From: Paralichthys olivaceus
Taxonomy: Eukaryota > Chordata > Actinopteri > Pleuronectiformes > Paralichthyidae
Assembly: GCF_024713975.1 (NCBI RefSeq)
Contig: NC_091094.1
Span: 18,436,501-18,500,500 of the forward strand
Reading direction: 5' to 3'
Length of the DNA: 64,000 nt
The position numbers and the translations under genes are program-made. Positions within the stretch are counted from its first letter, which is position 1. The number at the start of each line of letters is the position of its first letter. Below the pieces are notes generated by a model. The model saw only the letters and a program-made list of their open reading frames with translations. It searched no databases and was not told the origin of the DNA. Positions 24,131 to 39,075 of this stretch are shown one piece after another.

Positions 24131-25025
24131 GTTATGTAGTTTTTCAACTAGATTAAGTCAAGACACATACACATTAAATTACATTAAACTTTTAACACAG
24201 TTCTAAAAAGAAAATGAACTTGATGGAAAAATGATTTTCCAATCATGAACCTTTGCTCTGGAACACCCGACAAATCTCAGCCTCCCTCTGCCATAGGTAC
24301 ATGCTCCAGGAGTTTCTTTTGAGCAGCCTGACATAATTCAAAGATCATGCATTCTTAAACAAATGTCTGGAAATGTCATATTCTCAATATCTTTAGCACA
24401 TACAAAAAAAACCCAATCCAACTTGTAGTTAAACTCAACAAGGCCAAGATTGTACGGAGGAGTTTGAGTGAGAAACCAATGTGGAATTTGGGATTTATTG
24501 AGGAATAGATAATTTTTCTCTATAGAGTGACTGCTTTCTCTAGGGGCCCTTTCAGCCCCGGAGGAACGGGTTTGAACATGGTTAATCTGTGGTGGTGCCA
24601 CACCCAAGACTGTACAAGCGCTTGTGAAATAAAAGACAGAAACCTGCAGAAATCCCACCCACCGTTCATCGTTTTTTAACAGATGTCTGGCAGCTGACAT
24701 TCACCTGAACATGACTCAGGCCTGAGCACGATAAATGATTAAAGAGAACACGTTCTGTTAATACTCATATAGATGTTCACAACAGTAGGTGACCTGTGGT
24801 GACAGTGATAGCTGAAAACCTTGCCCATGGTCTTAACATGCTTGACATTTCTGTGCAGTGTAAGCTGTGAAAAGCTGTGGTGACTTATTATAACTCTGCT
24901 ATGACAGAGTTACAAATACTGCATAACAAGAAAAACCAAAAATCACATTCAGTTTTTTACTTTAATCAAAATCACCACGCTTGTATCGGTGTAGGCCTAA
25001 ATAAAGGCCCAAGGCTACAACCTGG

Positions 25026-25200
25026 AGAGCGTTAGCTTAGCTTAGCAGAAAGTGTAGAAACGGAGCAACAGCTAGCATAGCCCTGTCTAAAGTTAACATC
25101 TCGCGAGCTCGATAATTGACATGTTCAAGATCTTGTTTGTTCTATCCACACAACAACTAAATGTAAAAATACAAATCAAACTTGGCTTGGAGGACAAGTC
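25026..25200. repeat. Dispersed fish repeat fragment
   Basis: Contains ttagcttagcttagcagaaa, aacagctagcatagccctgt and a following 'catgttcaagatcttgtttg' block. This resembles a dispersed repeat I know from many fish genomes. Class not determined. Confidence 0.5.
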
Positions 25201-25396
25201 ATTTTAAAAAAGTTTTTTTGTGTATTATTGTGTAAGCATGGCAATGTTGCAGCAGATGCATAAGTCCTATTATATACATGACTGGTCAATTTATGGGCCA
25301 TCGTATTTTTGAGTTTCTTCTGTAAAACCACTACAGCTATCAGATAAATGCAGTGAAGCAAAAAGTTCAAGTTTTAAACTTCAAATAATTTAGGCC

Positions 25397-25522
25397 CAGT
25401 CCCAATTCCTCTCCCTCCGCCCTGCCCCTAGATATGAAGTGCCCTTCGCTGGTAGTGTCCCCTCCAAACGGAGCCACAAGGGAGAGGGCTAGAAAATCTT
25501 CCACTATAAGAGTTGGGACACC
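25397..25522. mobile_element. Small MITE-like fragment with GTCCCAA/TTGGGAC ends
   Basis: Begins cccagtcccaattcctctcc and ends agagttgggacacc, giving short inverted ends about 125 bp apart. The left end resembles the termini of fish DNA-transposon relics. No coding capacity. Confidence 0.4.
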
Positions 25523-26826
25523 ACTCGCTATGTCATCAGCAGCCAACCAACGTATTACAGTGACAAATAATATGATATAAAATAACATTATTACATAAAC
25601 AATCGTCATCAACCACATTCTAACAGTGACACATCTGACAACTGCCGGGCAAATGGGACAGATTGATCTGTTGCTGAATACACAGTCATTCAGTACGTTT
25701 TCATCTGTTACAATGTAACTTTGTTCTTGTGCATAGAAACTCCTGCACCACACTGAAAATGTTCTAACATGAGAGGGAAATTTTTGTCACGCAGCATTTT
25801 CATTTGCATATTCTGGAGGAATGATCCTTTTTTAGATTGCATACTTTTACCCACAGCAGTGACGATGTTGATTTGTTGACTACTTTGAGTTGCAACATTT
25901 ACTGTAGCTATAGCTTTTTAGCTTTGTCCCTGGCATGACATAAATCCTGGGACAGGTTGGCTGGAGAGGGATCCACCCTTTGGATCCTTTGTTTTTTTTT
26001 TACTTTGTCTCCTTAACTAACCATTTGAGGTTGAGCATGAACCTTTGAGTGTCATGTCGGAGCTCATTTGATTGTTTTGTTGCTGTGACACATGTTCAGC
26101 TGCTGTTACTGTAACACAGACATTCTCATGCTGCTGGTGATTCTGCCAGTAGTTCTGCTGTTTACAATAGATGCATATACTTGAATGTGCAGTAATCATA
26201 ACATTGCACGTGTTCATTCACTGACAGTTGCCCAATCTACCCCGAGGAGACTCTGCAGATGACACCGAACCAGGATCATTCACTCTCTTTGTCTCTGCTG
26301 AACTAAGGATGAACTAATGATCCAGTTCCAGCTGGAACAGGAAGCACTGTTACAGTAATGCTGCAGGCCTTTGTGTTGAAAACCTAATATAAGCCAAGAC
26401 TTATGTTTTATTGTCTTTATTATTATGTTATTTCTACCTTGAATTGCATTGATTATATAACGATACTTGCCTCACCTAACAAATAAATGCTGTGTGGGAG
26501 ACAAAAAGAGCTTACAAATATTTTGAGGATGTGTTAAAACGAGTAAAAAATGTACTTGGCTGCATTCCCATTTGATGATTGATTGATGTGGAGGCCACAT
26601 AAACTCTTATTCCATCTTTGAAAACCCGGGGTTGACATTATGCCTTGCAGTCAGTTTTAACTTATGTAATATACACAATAAGCCTCTGTCTAATAGAGTA
26701 TGGTTGACTTCCCCATGGCGGTCTTCAGAGTAAATATGTTCACACCTCAATGAGAAAAGAAAATCTAATAATGCTCTTGCCTCAGTCATCTGCCTGCAGG
26801 CGAATGCTCTAACACTCCACTTGTTA

Positions 26827-27047
26827 TGGTGTGTTTGTGTTTGTGTGTGTGTGTGTGTGTGCATGTGTGTGTTTCTCTATGCATGCGTGCATATGCGTGT
26901 GTTTCTGCATGTGTGGGCATGCATGCATGCATGTGTGCGTCTGTGTGTAGGTGTGTGTGTGTGTGGGGGGGAGCGTGCATGCGTGCATGTGTGTGCGTGT
27001 GTGTGTGTGTATGTGTGTGTGTGTGTATGTGTGTGTGAGATCAGGCC
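26827..27047. repeat. GT-rich compound microsatellite
   Basis: About 220 bp of interrupted GT with gcatgcatgcatgcatg and gtgcgt variants. Long alternating purine-pyrimidine DNA such as this can adopt Z-form. The Cys/Val open frames across it are repeat artefacts. Confidence 0.9.
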
Positions 27048-30000
27048 ACAGTTCCTTCAGAAGACTCTCAGTCAGCTTCAGCACTCTTTAAACAATGCTG
27101 GTTTGTTGGTACAGGCTTGTGTGTACAGCACCTTGTGTTACATTTGTAATACACAGTGTTTGATTAGAAAACATCCCACAGGGACACAGTGAACACTGAG
27201 CTTGCAGTGAGTCAGTTCATGAGCTCATGAAATAGAAACTTTTGTTTCAACAAGCGTATTAAAATGTCTGACGCAAACTTTGGCTGCGAGGCGGTTCACA
27301 ACTTTTCTCACTGCGCACAGTTACAGACGTAAATCCTATCCTCAAGTAATTCTTCATTCACCTTCACTGCCAATAAAGAGACAGATTGACTTGCATAAAA
27401 CATTAGCACTTGTTGTCTCTCCAGGTATTCTGGGAAATATGTGTCAGATTTAATAGCCTCTCAACACTAAAACTACACCAGCGGCAATAGGTTTATTCAC
27501 TGCAGCAATTTGTCTAATCCAGGATTTGTCTGTTCAGGACTTGATATAAAAATGGTACAAGACTGACTAAGTGTTATTACACCGTAAAAAAGAAAAGACA
27601 TGCTCTCTCAACTTGACAAACTGGTCTGAATTCCTCTGCTGGCCTACAGCGAAAGCAGCCAGCCAGCCAGCCAGGATTAAAATCAGTGGAGTATTTACCA
27701 TTGTGAATGCCTGCTACAGGTGTGCCCATTTTTCTGTATTATAAAACAATCATATTACATTTGAAAATAAAATAAAAATATGTGAATGAAATATTTATGA
27801 ATGATTAGAATGAATTAAATTTTCATTATAGAAACATGTGAGGGTTACAGCTCATATAAAACAATCTAAAACAGCTTGAAAAGCACTGAGGGAAGTGGGC
27901 TTCATAAAAGTGAAGTTCACGGCAGAGCTGTTGTATTGAAATGCATTGATTGTACAGATGTACCTAATAAAATGGCCTCTGAGTGACATCCAAAGTTATC
28001 ACTGAATTCACATGTTGTGATTGCAACACTCTGACAGGTAAACCCTCCTTCAGAATAAAGGCCACATAATGAGTGTTCTCAATCGAGGGTGGTATAGAAC
28101 TGTTCTGAATGATAATAAGTCCACGATCACTGTGAAAGAAAATCTCCAATTCAGAAAAGGAATCCTCTGTTGAAGCAACTCTATGTAATTTGTACTAAGC
28201 AGCAGTGCCCTCTACCGCCACACTTGGTGATACAGCCTATCAGGACCTCTGATGACTGACCAGAGGATATTACCCATGATCCCTGGCTTCCTGAATAAGA
28301 AGAGCTAACACTCTAACAAATAAACCGAGCTCTATTTAGAAGTCTTCATATATTTAAAGTTTGCTTGCTGAGTATTGGAGTTAAATTTTGGTTTTAATGA
28401 ATTTTAGGCCTTGTTGATCTACAGTGCAGCATTTCTCTGAAACTTGCTGGGCCTGATTCTGCTGTGTCTGTCAGTCAGTTACACACTTCTCACAGGAGAT
28501 CCTCTCTGTTCACTCAAGTTATATTGAGCAACACCAGACTTTCAGGATGAGCAGTGGGAATCAAAGCAGCACCATTCTACTGAATCCAAATCAGTGGACC
28601 ATCAAACTAATCTTCAAACTGTTATTTTAAAGTAATACAATGCAAAGTGTTGCTTTAATCCATACTTCACACTGTTTTGTCTAAACTGAGCATGTTTACA
28701 CGTTCAAAAGCTGAAGTAAATTCAAAGATTTGACTAAGAAAGTTTGATACCCGTCCTGACGGGACCATCCCTTCTCAAATCTGTCATACACAAGTTTTGG
28801 GCTCTAATTCTATCAGTTAGATTAGTTCTTAAGTACTTTCAAGAGTATCTTCAATCCTCAATTATTCTTAAATAACGTAACTGTCTGCATACAAAGACTC
28901 CATCACCATCTTTTTTCCTATTGTGTCCTGTGAAAGATTAAATTGTTCAAATCAGAAATGAAACCCAACCTGGGAGGGAACGTACTAATGTGTTTCATTA
29001 GTGAGGCTTAGGAGCAATTAAAATACAAAGCACTGAAATATGTATGGAATGATATTACCATATCAAGTAAGGCACGTCCTACATTCTTCCCCAAACATGT
29101 GTGATAGCTCTGAGTCAAAGTTGCTGAGGTTATATTGTTTCACATCAAGTGCAGTCAGTCAACTCAGGTAGAAAGTGCATTAAAGGGAAAAGAGCACAGA
29201 GTCACAGACTATGGTTGAATGTTTGGAACGTGACTGTGAAGGCCATTTTTAAATGCTCAAACAGAGAGGTGCGTTGAATGAGGGCGTGTTACGTGTGGCT
29301 GCAGCACTGCAACTTGCCGTCTGACCTTTGCACGTTTGCAATCTTCATTTAATTTGCGTACAAACAAATTACCACGATTCGACAAACAGGAAATTTGGGG
29401 GCCAATCATTTTATCATGGGAGTAGCGGTTGGTGGTGACACGGCCATGTGCAGTCTGCTGTGTGCGCTGCACCTAATGGGAACTTGCAGATGAGACGATA
29501 TTCAGGCTGCAGACAGGGGACAGGTCCTGGAGGACGATGGTCAACAGTAGCGCTACCTGATTAATTTCAGCAAATGCATGTGCATTATATAACAAGAGGT
29601 TATTTGAACAAATTAAGGTCTAAAAGGTCAAATCTTCAGCGCGTGTTATTCACACCGTTGCACCTCTGTCATCAGTGTGAAAAAAAGTCATTCTTAGCAT
29701 TTCCTTCTTTGTTTCCAAGACCTGTCAGTGTGGTTTAGCAATTCCATCTGTCTGTCTCTTCTTAAACTGACGGACTGTGTGAAAAGACACTTTGCTGAAT
29801 TTACTGCATAACTTCGAGGCAGCTGGCAGCTGAGGGAACCTGTCAGCTGGAGCAGTTTCATTCCAGCTATCTAAGCTATGATCCGACAGACATGAGCTGC
29901 CCTGCCCTTAGGGCGACATCTGGTTAGCACTGGGTGTCTGGCTTGAGCTGGTAGATCGTATCCAGCCACAGGTATTTCCAAAGTTACTTAGAATCACAAT

Positions 30001-31143
30001 AAAACAGTATGTTGATGTTGTTGGACTGATCAACTGTCATTTTACTCCTCCGGTATGATAATAACACAGTGGAACAATCAAGTCATCATCATTATTTCCT
30101 CATATCTTAGAAATTAGTTTTATTATTATGTTTGCAGCGACATAAATAATACACTGACAGTGACACTGCAGGGTGCAGCCCACGCCTTACCTGTGGCGAT
30201 GACTGGCCTAAACATGGTATGAAAGCTTTGCACAGAACAACACAATTCTGGGTTCATTCATTTTGTGATCTGTAGGTAACTCACTCAAATGCACAAATGC
30301 TTTTATGACTGTTTCTCACGCATAACTTTTACTGTAAAGAATTCAGGGGTGTGTCAAACCATCAGATTTAGTTAGATGATTCATTTGTTTTTACGAGATT
30401 GCATGATTTTTTTTAGACTCTTACCAAGTTGTAATTAATAAATTGTTTTAAAAATGTACCAAAAAATTACACCCAATATTTTTTGTATTTACTTTCCCTC
30501 AATAAGCACAACATACTTATATTTAAACCAGCAGTATGTCAATGGCAGCTCTCTCAAATTAGGTTTCGGTAGCTATAAGGGTGTTTATTTTGTTACCTTC
30601 ACCTAGACCCTTATATTTTCACACTAGGAGGTATGGGCTACATTTTCTTCACTGTGGCTTACAGCAACATGATTCAACATGACTCATGTCATAGTATTCT
30701 CTTCATTGAAAAGAACAGAACATGTGTTTTCCACCTCTCTGTTTATTTTACAGTGTGAATTTCTAAAAGTTTGCTGATCTGCTCTGTCAAACCTTTTTTA
30801 AGTAAAGTGTCACACTGTGGAGTGCTGATAAGTTGCAATGTCCTGGTCTCCTGTAGTTAGAATGCAGTTTACAAGCACAAGTCAATCATTTCCTTCAGTC
30901 AAATGTGGCGCTGTGGAAGTGTGCAAGTTATAAAAGGGCGTAGTGATTTACATGTACTCACTTTTCTTTTACCTGTTCAAACATACAAGTATGCAGGTAT
31001 GTGCCAAGGAGTCTGCTCTTAAAGGATTCCTTTACCGTTTATATTGTCTCATGTACACCATATTTACATTAAGTTGATATGTATTGCACAACTTATCAAG
31101 ATTTTCTCATGAATGGTAATGAGTGGCAGTTTTAATGATCCAA

Positions 31144-31144
<1 letters not shown>

Positions 31145-31208
<64 letters not shown>
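31145..31208. repeat. (CA)n microsatellite
   Basis: Perfect CA tract of about 64 bp. Confidence 0.97.
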
Positions 31209-31212
<4 letters not shown>

Positions 31213-32941
31213 GGGATTTATAGAGGCGATGAGTAAGTGTACATGTTAGTGGTTGCTAGGCACAGCAGCAACAATAACAGACAGTGGTTACACATAGTCA
31301 GGCTGAACTGTGGGAAAGTAATCTGTCTATTTGATAACAGGAAACAGGAATATTTAAAGAGATATTTTTCTCTATATTCTGAATCGTTTTTTTCAGATAT
31401 TTTATCATATAATTTGTTCATGCCCCAAAAGTCCCACTCTCTAAAAAAACCCCACCAAATTCAATCAACATGATGTGTTTTAGCTGTATGACATGGGCGT
31501 GGTGTACCTGCTACCAAAATCAATGTCAAACATCCATTATAATGCGGTTCTGACATAATCATCATGTCACGTCTGTAAATCTCCCAAAACTAATTGGAGA
31601 CTTGGCTGCAAGAACAAACATGTCTGACACACGCTGTAGGAACGACTGCGATGAATGAGCAGCTACTTGTAGGCAGATTCTCAGTTTATTTAAAGAGCTG
31701 TAGAGCTGCATATACAACTGGTTTCTATTCAAGACAGTGATATATGAGTAGCCAGGAGTGCACAACAGTGTGCTGCACTGAGTGACAGTGTGGTGCTGGG
31801 CCTCTGATTGATTGGAAGGGTGGTGTCCCAGGAATGTGTTCACTGCAGTCAGAACACACAGACCTGCTTAGACAATTCCCTTTGTGTAATCGAGACTAAT
31901 ATAAAGTTAGTTTCTATGGTTAACTCAAAGAATTAATTAAAATAATCATAGTATTAAAAAACATTGTGCTTCTAAGAAATGTTCAATGCCACTTTTGGTC
32001 CAACAAGACTAAACAGGTATTTGGACCAAAAACCGCTCCAGTGGGTTTTGTGTTGGTTGGGGCATTAAAACTTTAGGAATCACCAAACTTGGTTGGGCGT
32101 ATGACGTATCAATTCCACTGCACAGATCTCATGTTTACAGCACATCAACACGGATGTCACCCCTTTTCTAACACTGCCATCATTACAACCTGCCCATGAA
32201 ACCCACAGGTTTGTTATCAAAGAAATCTGTTTGCTGGCAGTCTTTTGGTTAGCCGTGAAACTGACTCATTTTAATCTTCTTGTCAGCTCAGAGAAAACTG
32301 TTGTTGTCCAATATACAATCAATGTACAATCACAGACACTGTACATGACCTCATGTAAAAGCAGGTGTTCAAACTCCCACTCACACAAGAAAACCACTTG
32401 GTTGCTAGGTTTTTATTCAGCCAGACGACTTTCATGAAGTTCCCTGTCTGTCGGAGGGTGAGTCATCCCGTCAGACTGCAGTTTCTCCCAGCATTCCCAT
32501 GCCTGACCACAATCACAGTGAGGCGGCGAGTATGGACTAGTGGCGAGGTGCTAAAGTCCAGAATTGTAAAGTAATATCTCCTTGTGCTTTTAAAACAAAC
32601 AGTGCGGATGTGTATGGAAATGTGTTGACTTTTTAGAAGCAGTAAATACTACTCCACAATGCAGCAGAGCTTTTTCCAGTGGGACATGTGGAGTTTCATA
32701 AGAGTGTTGTTTTAACTAATTTATTGACACCATTGCAGGTTAGTCAAGTTATCTTCAGTTGGCTGCCACACAGTGTTTCCATGCATCATTTGCAGCTACT
32801 GTGGTTTAAGGGTGTGTACCTTTTGCTAGACCTAGATTAAAATCCAATCCAGCTCCACTCCCTCGCAATGAGCACACCCACAACCTAACAAGGATGCCAG
32901 AGCAAGCATGGAGGGGTGTGTTTGTGTGTCAAAAGGCTTCA

Positions 32942-33327
32942 GATTCTTCTCTTTTGTGTGCGCGTCCACAATGAATAGTCTGGTTAAACTCATTCGGATA
33001 TGATGACTTTGGACCTTGTGACTTTTCTCCACTTAGCTGTAATGCAGCTCGAGGGGAAAAAAAGCTTAATGTAGACTGGACTGAAATATGGAGCAGAGAC
33101 GTCAGAGGTAGTCAGACTTGCAGAAACTTGATCTTCCTGAGAGCTGCACATCCCTGCGAGTTAAACTGACCATACAAATGGGAGACTCAGAAATAAAACC
33201 TTCTACTCTGACAAAATGCTGGAACAATAAATAATACAATGCATATTACAGTATGCAAGTTTATTGTACTGCAGCAACCCTGTGAAAGTTCTCCTCAGTG
33301 GCAAAGCACAGATACACACAGTGGCCA
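32942..33327. repeat. Inverted duplication, left arm
   Basis: The reverse complement of this 386-bp segment is repeated at 34928-35314 with about 11 differences, including three single-base indels (about 97% identity by eye). Weaker similarity may continue about 20-30 bp beyond the outer edge. No ORF or known element is evident inside. Confidence 0.93.
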
Positions 33328-34927
33328 GTTTAACTAGTCACTCTGCGGGTTGGAGTAATTCCTCACATTCCATGAATAGTCACAACAATGTGTCCTTGGG
33401 ATTAATAATTTATTAATAATTATTTCCTCAAGGAGGTTCAGTCTTCACCCCTGTCCATTAGTGTTTTATTTGTCACGAAACTTGATGGAGTGTGGTATGG
33501 GTCAGAGAAGAACCTGTTAAATATTGGTGCAGACCCAGGATTTTTTTTCCCACTACATTGCTATGTTGTTTCAAAAAGAAGTGTATTATGCTTTTTATTG
33601 GTTCCATCAGAAATACAACAACCTTAAGCATTGCAAGTATGGCACTGTGTACATATAAAAAAATAAAATAAAGGGTTTACAGCATAATGGGAGTATTCCA
33701 ATAACAGAACAAACAAGCAAACAAAAACAAACAAATCATCTGCATGAGGCTGCTCTCATACAAGATTGAGACTATGACATGTTTAAGACACATTTAGAAA
33801 CAAGTGAACAAAAATAAATACATAATATCAATAAAGGGTGTTTTGGGACATTTTCTTCATTTTCCCAGGAAGTTAGTTATTATTATATCATCATTAAAGT
33901 AGCTTTAATTCATAACTATGGAAGGCACAGTTATACTTAATATAAAACTCAGAGAACATGTTCAGTCCGGTGGTTGGGAAACCATTTCATTATAAGACAT
34001 GGGTACTGAAGCATCTCTGAAATTCAACTGTTTTGAAGGCCTTAGTTTTATCAATCTTTAATAAATCTTAATCCATTTTCTTTAAAAGTGAGAGTCTGTG
34101 TCACATGCAGATGACTATCACACTTTCACGGTCTGTGGCTTACTTTGACAAGAATGTGCTCCACCCAAACACAGTGCCCATCAGATATGAAGGTGACTGG
34201 ATCGACAAAGTCTGAGAAGATTTGCAACAACTCTGTTCTTTTAAAATCATGCTAGTAGTGGGTGTAGTAGTAGTAGCAGTGCTCTTATTTGAAATAGTAG
34301 TAGAAATAGCTGGATAATAATTACTGCCCAGTCCTGTTTGACCTGAATGCTGCATTAACAACACAGCATGTTTTATGTTAAGTGTGTAAACTAAAAAGGC
34401 AATTCAAATAGACCAGAAACAAAAGTAAATGACCCCAGGACAGGGGAGGCTGGAGCTGTTCTTCAGGTTTCAGTGTCCAGAGGCGAAGCTGTAAAAACAG
34501 GACAGGAAAGTTAAGATGCAGCACCTCAAGCCAGAGATGGGAGGACGTTTAAATGCCTGACAAGTGGAATCCAGAAGCCTTTGGGTGTGTAGATACAGGA
34601 CAACTGGAGTGTGACTCCAGTCGCATATTTCTAACTAAACCTGATCAGAGTCTCAGAGACAGAACCAAGCTTCTCTCTGAACCCCAGCCCGATGTGGCTA
34701 ATGTGAGCAGCAGCAGTAGGATTGTATCACACTGTTTGTGTCACAATGTTACACCATAGTAACAGATTATCCTGATTACATGTGCGGGCACCTTGTAAAT
34801 GTTAAAGGTAATATTTGATATAGATGTATTAAACACACAAAATGTTGCCTTTCTACTGACAAACATGACACAACATCTCCACTCCACATTCCACCAACCA
34901 GTGTTTCTCTCAAAGACTAAAGAACGA

Positions 34928-35314
34928 TGGCCACTGTGTGTATCTGTGCTTTGCCACTGAGGAGAACCTTTCACAGGGTTGCTGCAGTACAATAAACTTG
35001 CATACTGTAATATGCATTGTATTATTTATTGTTCCAGCATTTTGTCAGAGTAGAAGGTTTTATTTCTGAGTCTCCCACTTGAATGGTCAGTTTAACTCAC
35101 AGGGATGTGCAGCTCTCAGGAAGATCAAGTTTCTGCCAAGTCTGACTACCTCCGATGTCTCTGCTCCATATTTCAGTCCAGTCTACATTAAGCTTTTTTT
35201 CCTCTCATGCTGCATTACAGCTAAGTGGAGAAAAGTCACAAGGTCCAAAGTCATCATATCCGAATGAGTTAACCAGACTATTCATTGTGGACGCGCACAC
35301 AAAAGAGAAGAATC
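34928..35314. repeat. Inverted duplication, right arm
   Basis: Partner of 32942-33327 in opposite orientation, separated by about 1.6 kb of unique-looking spacer. Shared landmarks include tggacgcgcacacaaaagag and ttgcatactgtaatatgcat. Confidence 0.93.
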
Positions 35315-38300
35315 CATTAACACACAAAAGCTACCCAGCAGGTTAAGTGATAGATTCTGCAGTGCACACTGTTTCTTTTATCTTGAAAATTTGCATTGAC
35401 AACATTTACAGTGTGTCTTATGCACAGGTGTTAAAAGGATGCCCAAGCAAGATGGTGAAAGATTTGTGGCTGGTTATGTAACACATAAAAATATGCAGGT
35501 GTTGCAAAGATGACAGTTCAGAAGCGGAACAGAAACAGTATTTACTGCAGCAACACAAGTGTAAATTTGTACATTTGTATCATCTAATGTTGAGCAGTTT
35601 GACCTATGACCTTAACTGGCTGTCAAAATGAACTTCTAGCCTTCACCATTATCATCTATCTGTACCCGGTCAGGACCGAACCTGCAGCTGCTGCAGGAGG
35701 ACTCAAACCTCAGTGTCTGTGTCCTCCTTCAGAACAATGCCTGTTGTTTTGGTACCACCAACCTCTTAAAAGTGCAGTAATCTTTATGATGAGGGGTTTA
35801 TGCACTGTAACCCTACTATAATATCACCCTCTGTCATATCAACACACTGTTCTTGCTGACACTGTCTTATCACGCCCTGCATTGACATTCTCAGCCACCT
35901 GAGAACCTCACATATCGCACTGATCCTCGAGGATCAGAGTCATCAAATGTGCGCTGACGACCACAAATTCTGACCCTATTCACTGGCGTCCTCCCCATCA
36001 TTCTCAGAGCAGATGCCACTTTAATCACCACTCATATTAAAACTCCAGCCATGCCCTGGAATCTCTGCCCAAACAATCGTCCCTCTTTTAATATTCCTCA
36101 CAGTCATTGTCCCATGCAGTGCAATTGGATTTGCTTCTCCTTGATTCAGGTTTCTCCTTTAACTTGTCACTCGTCTATATAATGGACTCGGGGTGCAGAC
36201 CTCTCATTTACATTACATTCATTTACAGGCCGAGCATGACTTTTACTCACACAGAAAAAAACCTCCCTTGGAATGCTGAACAAGTCTGAAGCATTTCACT
36301 TTCCTGCCTGCCTGCAGCTCATTGCGATACTGAAGTGGCGTGGCCTGCCAAATGACACCTCACACATTGTAAAGATCCCACGCCTAGTTTACACCTACTG
36401 CAGAGGCACAAAAGAAAGTCCCTCGGTAGGTTAAACACTCCGTATGACATTTTGTAAACTTTTAGTCAGTTCCAGTTAAACATTTGGATTAAAAAACAAC
36501 AAAAAAACAACCAACACTCTTTTCTGTATCAGGCTTCCAGCTGTTATGACTCATATCCTGATTCATTATCAATGCAGCCAATTACACAAACTTTGATCTG
36601 ATATGACTTTATTACTTCACTGGGAAAATCAGGTATGGGAAAGGTGGGAAGGTGTGTTTTTAAGTATGTTTTTTGCACATTTGTATCTTTTCCCTTGCGT
36701 GTTACTACAAATAAAGTCATGATTATTTCCTATTTGCAACTGCTTTAACAAACAATGTAAACGTATGAACAGATCGATGCAGCTTTGCTGACACTGCATC
36801 AACTAATAATCTAACACTGGACCACATTTTAAAATGTTTTAAAATTTCACAAACCACTGCAAAAAAAAAAGAACATGCTCATTGTGCAGCCCCCACATCT
36901 GGTTACATGGACTTTAACTCAGTATATGAGGTTTTGAACATTGACTTGCTTCATGTATTGCTAAAATTGACAGGGCTTGACTTCTTAATTTATGACAGCA
37001 ATGACCGATTACATTTAAAACAAGCACAGACAAAGCACATAATGATTGTGTTCTGTGTCCACCCTTTTTTCAGATTACATCAGCAGCATTTCTTTTCTTC
37101 TGGATTATTTGCTGCTCTACTGAAACCTCTGCATTCTTAATCCGTGTTTATCAAACTTCTCAATCATGTGACTGTTCAGGACTCTTGTTCAGCTGCAGGT
37201 TCAGCCAGGTTGACCATCACTACTGTGTGGGCTTTGAGTTATTGCCATGTGGCACTCGTGTACGTGCATTGAGTATTTATGTTAAAAAAGCAGTGAGAGA
37301 TACAGGTGTCTCAGTTTGTGTGTCTGTGCAAGAGTGTAAAAAGTCAAACAATTCTCTGTAGAGCATCTGTTGAAACTTTAATACAAAAAGAACATAACTA
37401 GTACATAAATTATCTTCTAATAGCAGTTGGACAGCAGAGATTTGAGCTTTAGAGTAAAGTTCACACCATGGTAGAAATTGGAGGCATGTGCATGTGAAGA
37501 ATGGGAAGAATGAAAAAGAATGCAGGCCTCACCTACACCAAAGGTACAGGGGGAAGAAACAAGTGCTGCAGTGTTTGATTGTGGAACAACTTGGGTGTGG
37601 TGAAAAGTATCCAGCGACAAAACAACCCAGTAAATATGTCATCTGTAATGTGCATCACTGATTCATGTGCACGATTGTTTCCACCAAAACAATGATGAGG
37701 GATCTAGCAGGCAGCATTTAAGACAGTGTATTTGCTTGCTGTTATAACAAGACTTTAATAAGACATAACTCTGCCAAAGGCATTTGTTTAATTAAACCTA
37801 AATAATACTTTATACTAATAGTTCCACTTTTGTTCATATTAATCTATGCTTCTCTGTGTCAAGCTGACTGGAGTAGTACTGGTGCATATGATTTTGAATG
37901 AGAATGTTTGGTTCGATATGCAAGTGCAGAGGTCTGAGTTGTGTGACTGTGAGTAAGCTCAGGATTGTCAGATAAAGGTCAAATTCAACCACAGTTGGAA
38001 TGATCATGCATCATGTTCTTAGTGAGTGCATAATAGACGTGAGTTAGACGTTTTGCTCTGATACTGTTTGCAGATTTGCATCGGCATGAGGGAACTCCAT
38101 TCGATCTCTTTTTTAAATCAAGTAATGTGACCAAGAGTAGTTGAGCACTGTGAGCTGTGCCCGGCATGGCAGTGTGTGCTGGTCCTGTCCTGGAGCCACA
38201 GCTAAGTAACTCTAATAGTCCAAAGCAACAGAAAATCTTACAGACCCGTTTGCAGTTGAGGAGATGATTCTTTAGTTAAGACGTGGACAGATGCAGATTA

Positions 38301-39019
38301 AGTTTAGATTAAGTTGTCCAATAGAAACAACGTCATTCAGTCCTTGAGGAAAGAGACATTGTGTAACATACCTGAATTTTTTAAATAATCGTGTTAGCAA
38401 GATAAGCTGCCTCCAGGCACTGAACTATAAATAATCTAGATACAAAAAAATGACAAAAAAACAAATAAGTAGTGCCCTGGATGAGGAGGTCGGGGTGGAA
38501 GGACGGGCTTCCAGAGTGAGTGACTGAGATGCAACATGTCAACGTATAACTTGTTTAGCGGGTTAAATGTTTGTGGAGAAGAAAAAACAAATGCTGTTTC
38601 TGTTTAACATGTTCTACTACAGTTTTGTGGAGATGCTGCAAAAGCAGACACTGAAGTGAAATCTTACTACATATATACAACACAATTAAAGAACTATTAC
38701 CCAGCATGCTCTTTTAGAAAAAGATGGATTATAATCGTGCATGCGTTAACATCTAAACAGCATTTTGATATTGTAGATGGTTCACGTGAAGCAGAACTAA
38801 GTCTTTACATTATATTATGTATCTGAATTAATAATAGCATCCAAATTATACACAAAAATGCTTTTTTAAGCTGATATTGATATTAATTATCATGGCTTTT
38901 TTCTATCAGAGAAGATTTAAAGTGTGTAGCTCAGATGAATATTACTAATACTTTGCTTTATATGAAATGCTCTGGATGAAAATCTTTATCTAGTATAGCT
39001 GTCAAATAAATGTAGCTGT

Positions 39020-39075
39020 GTGAGTAGATAGATAGATGGATATTCTTTATTGTCCATAAAGGGAAATTAATTTTG
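39020..39075 (-). mobile_element. LINE-type 3' tail, minus orientation
   Basis: On the minus strand it reads aatttccctttatggacaat, aaagaat, then a short ATCT repeat, the 3' end of an L2-like LINE. No reverse-transcriptase coding part is visible beside it. Confidence 0.6.
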
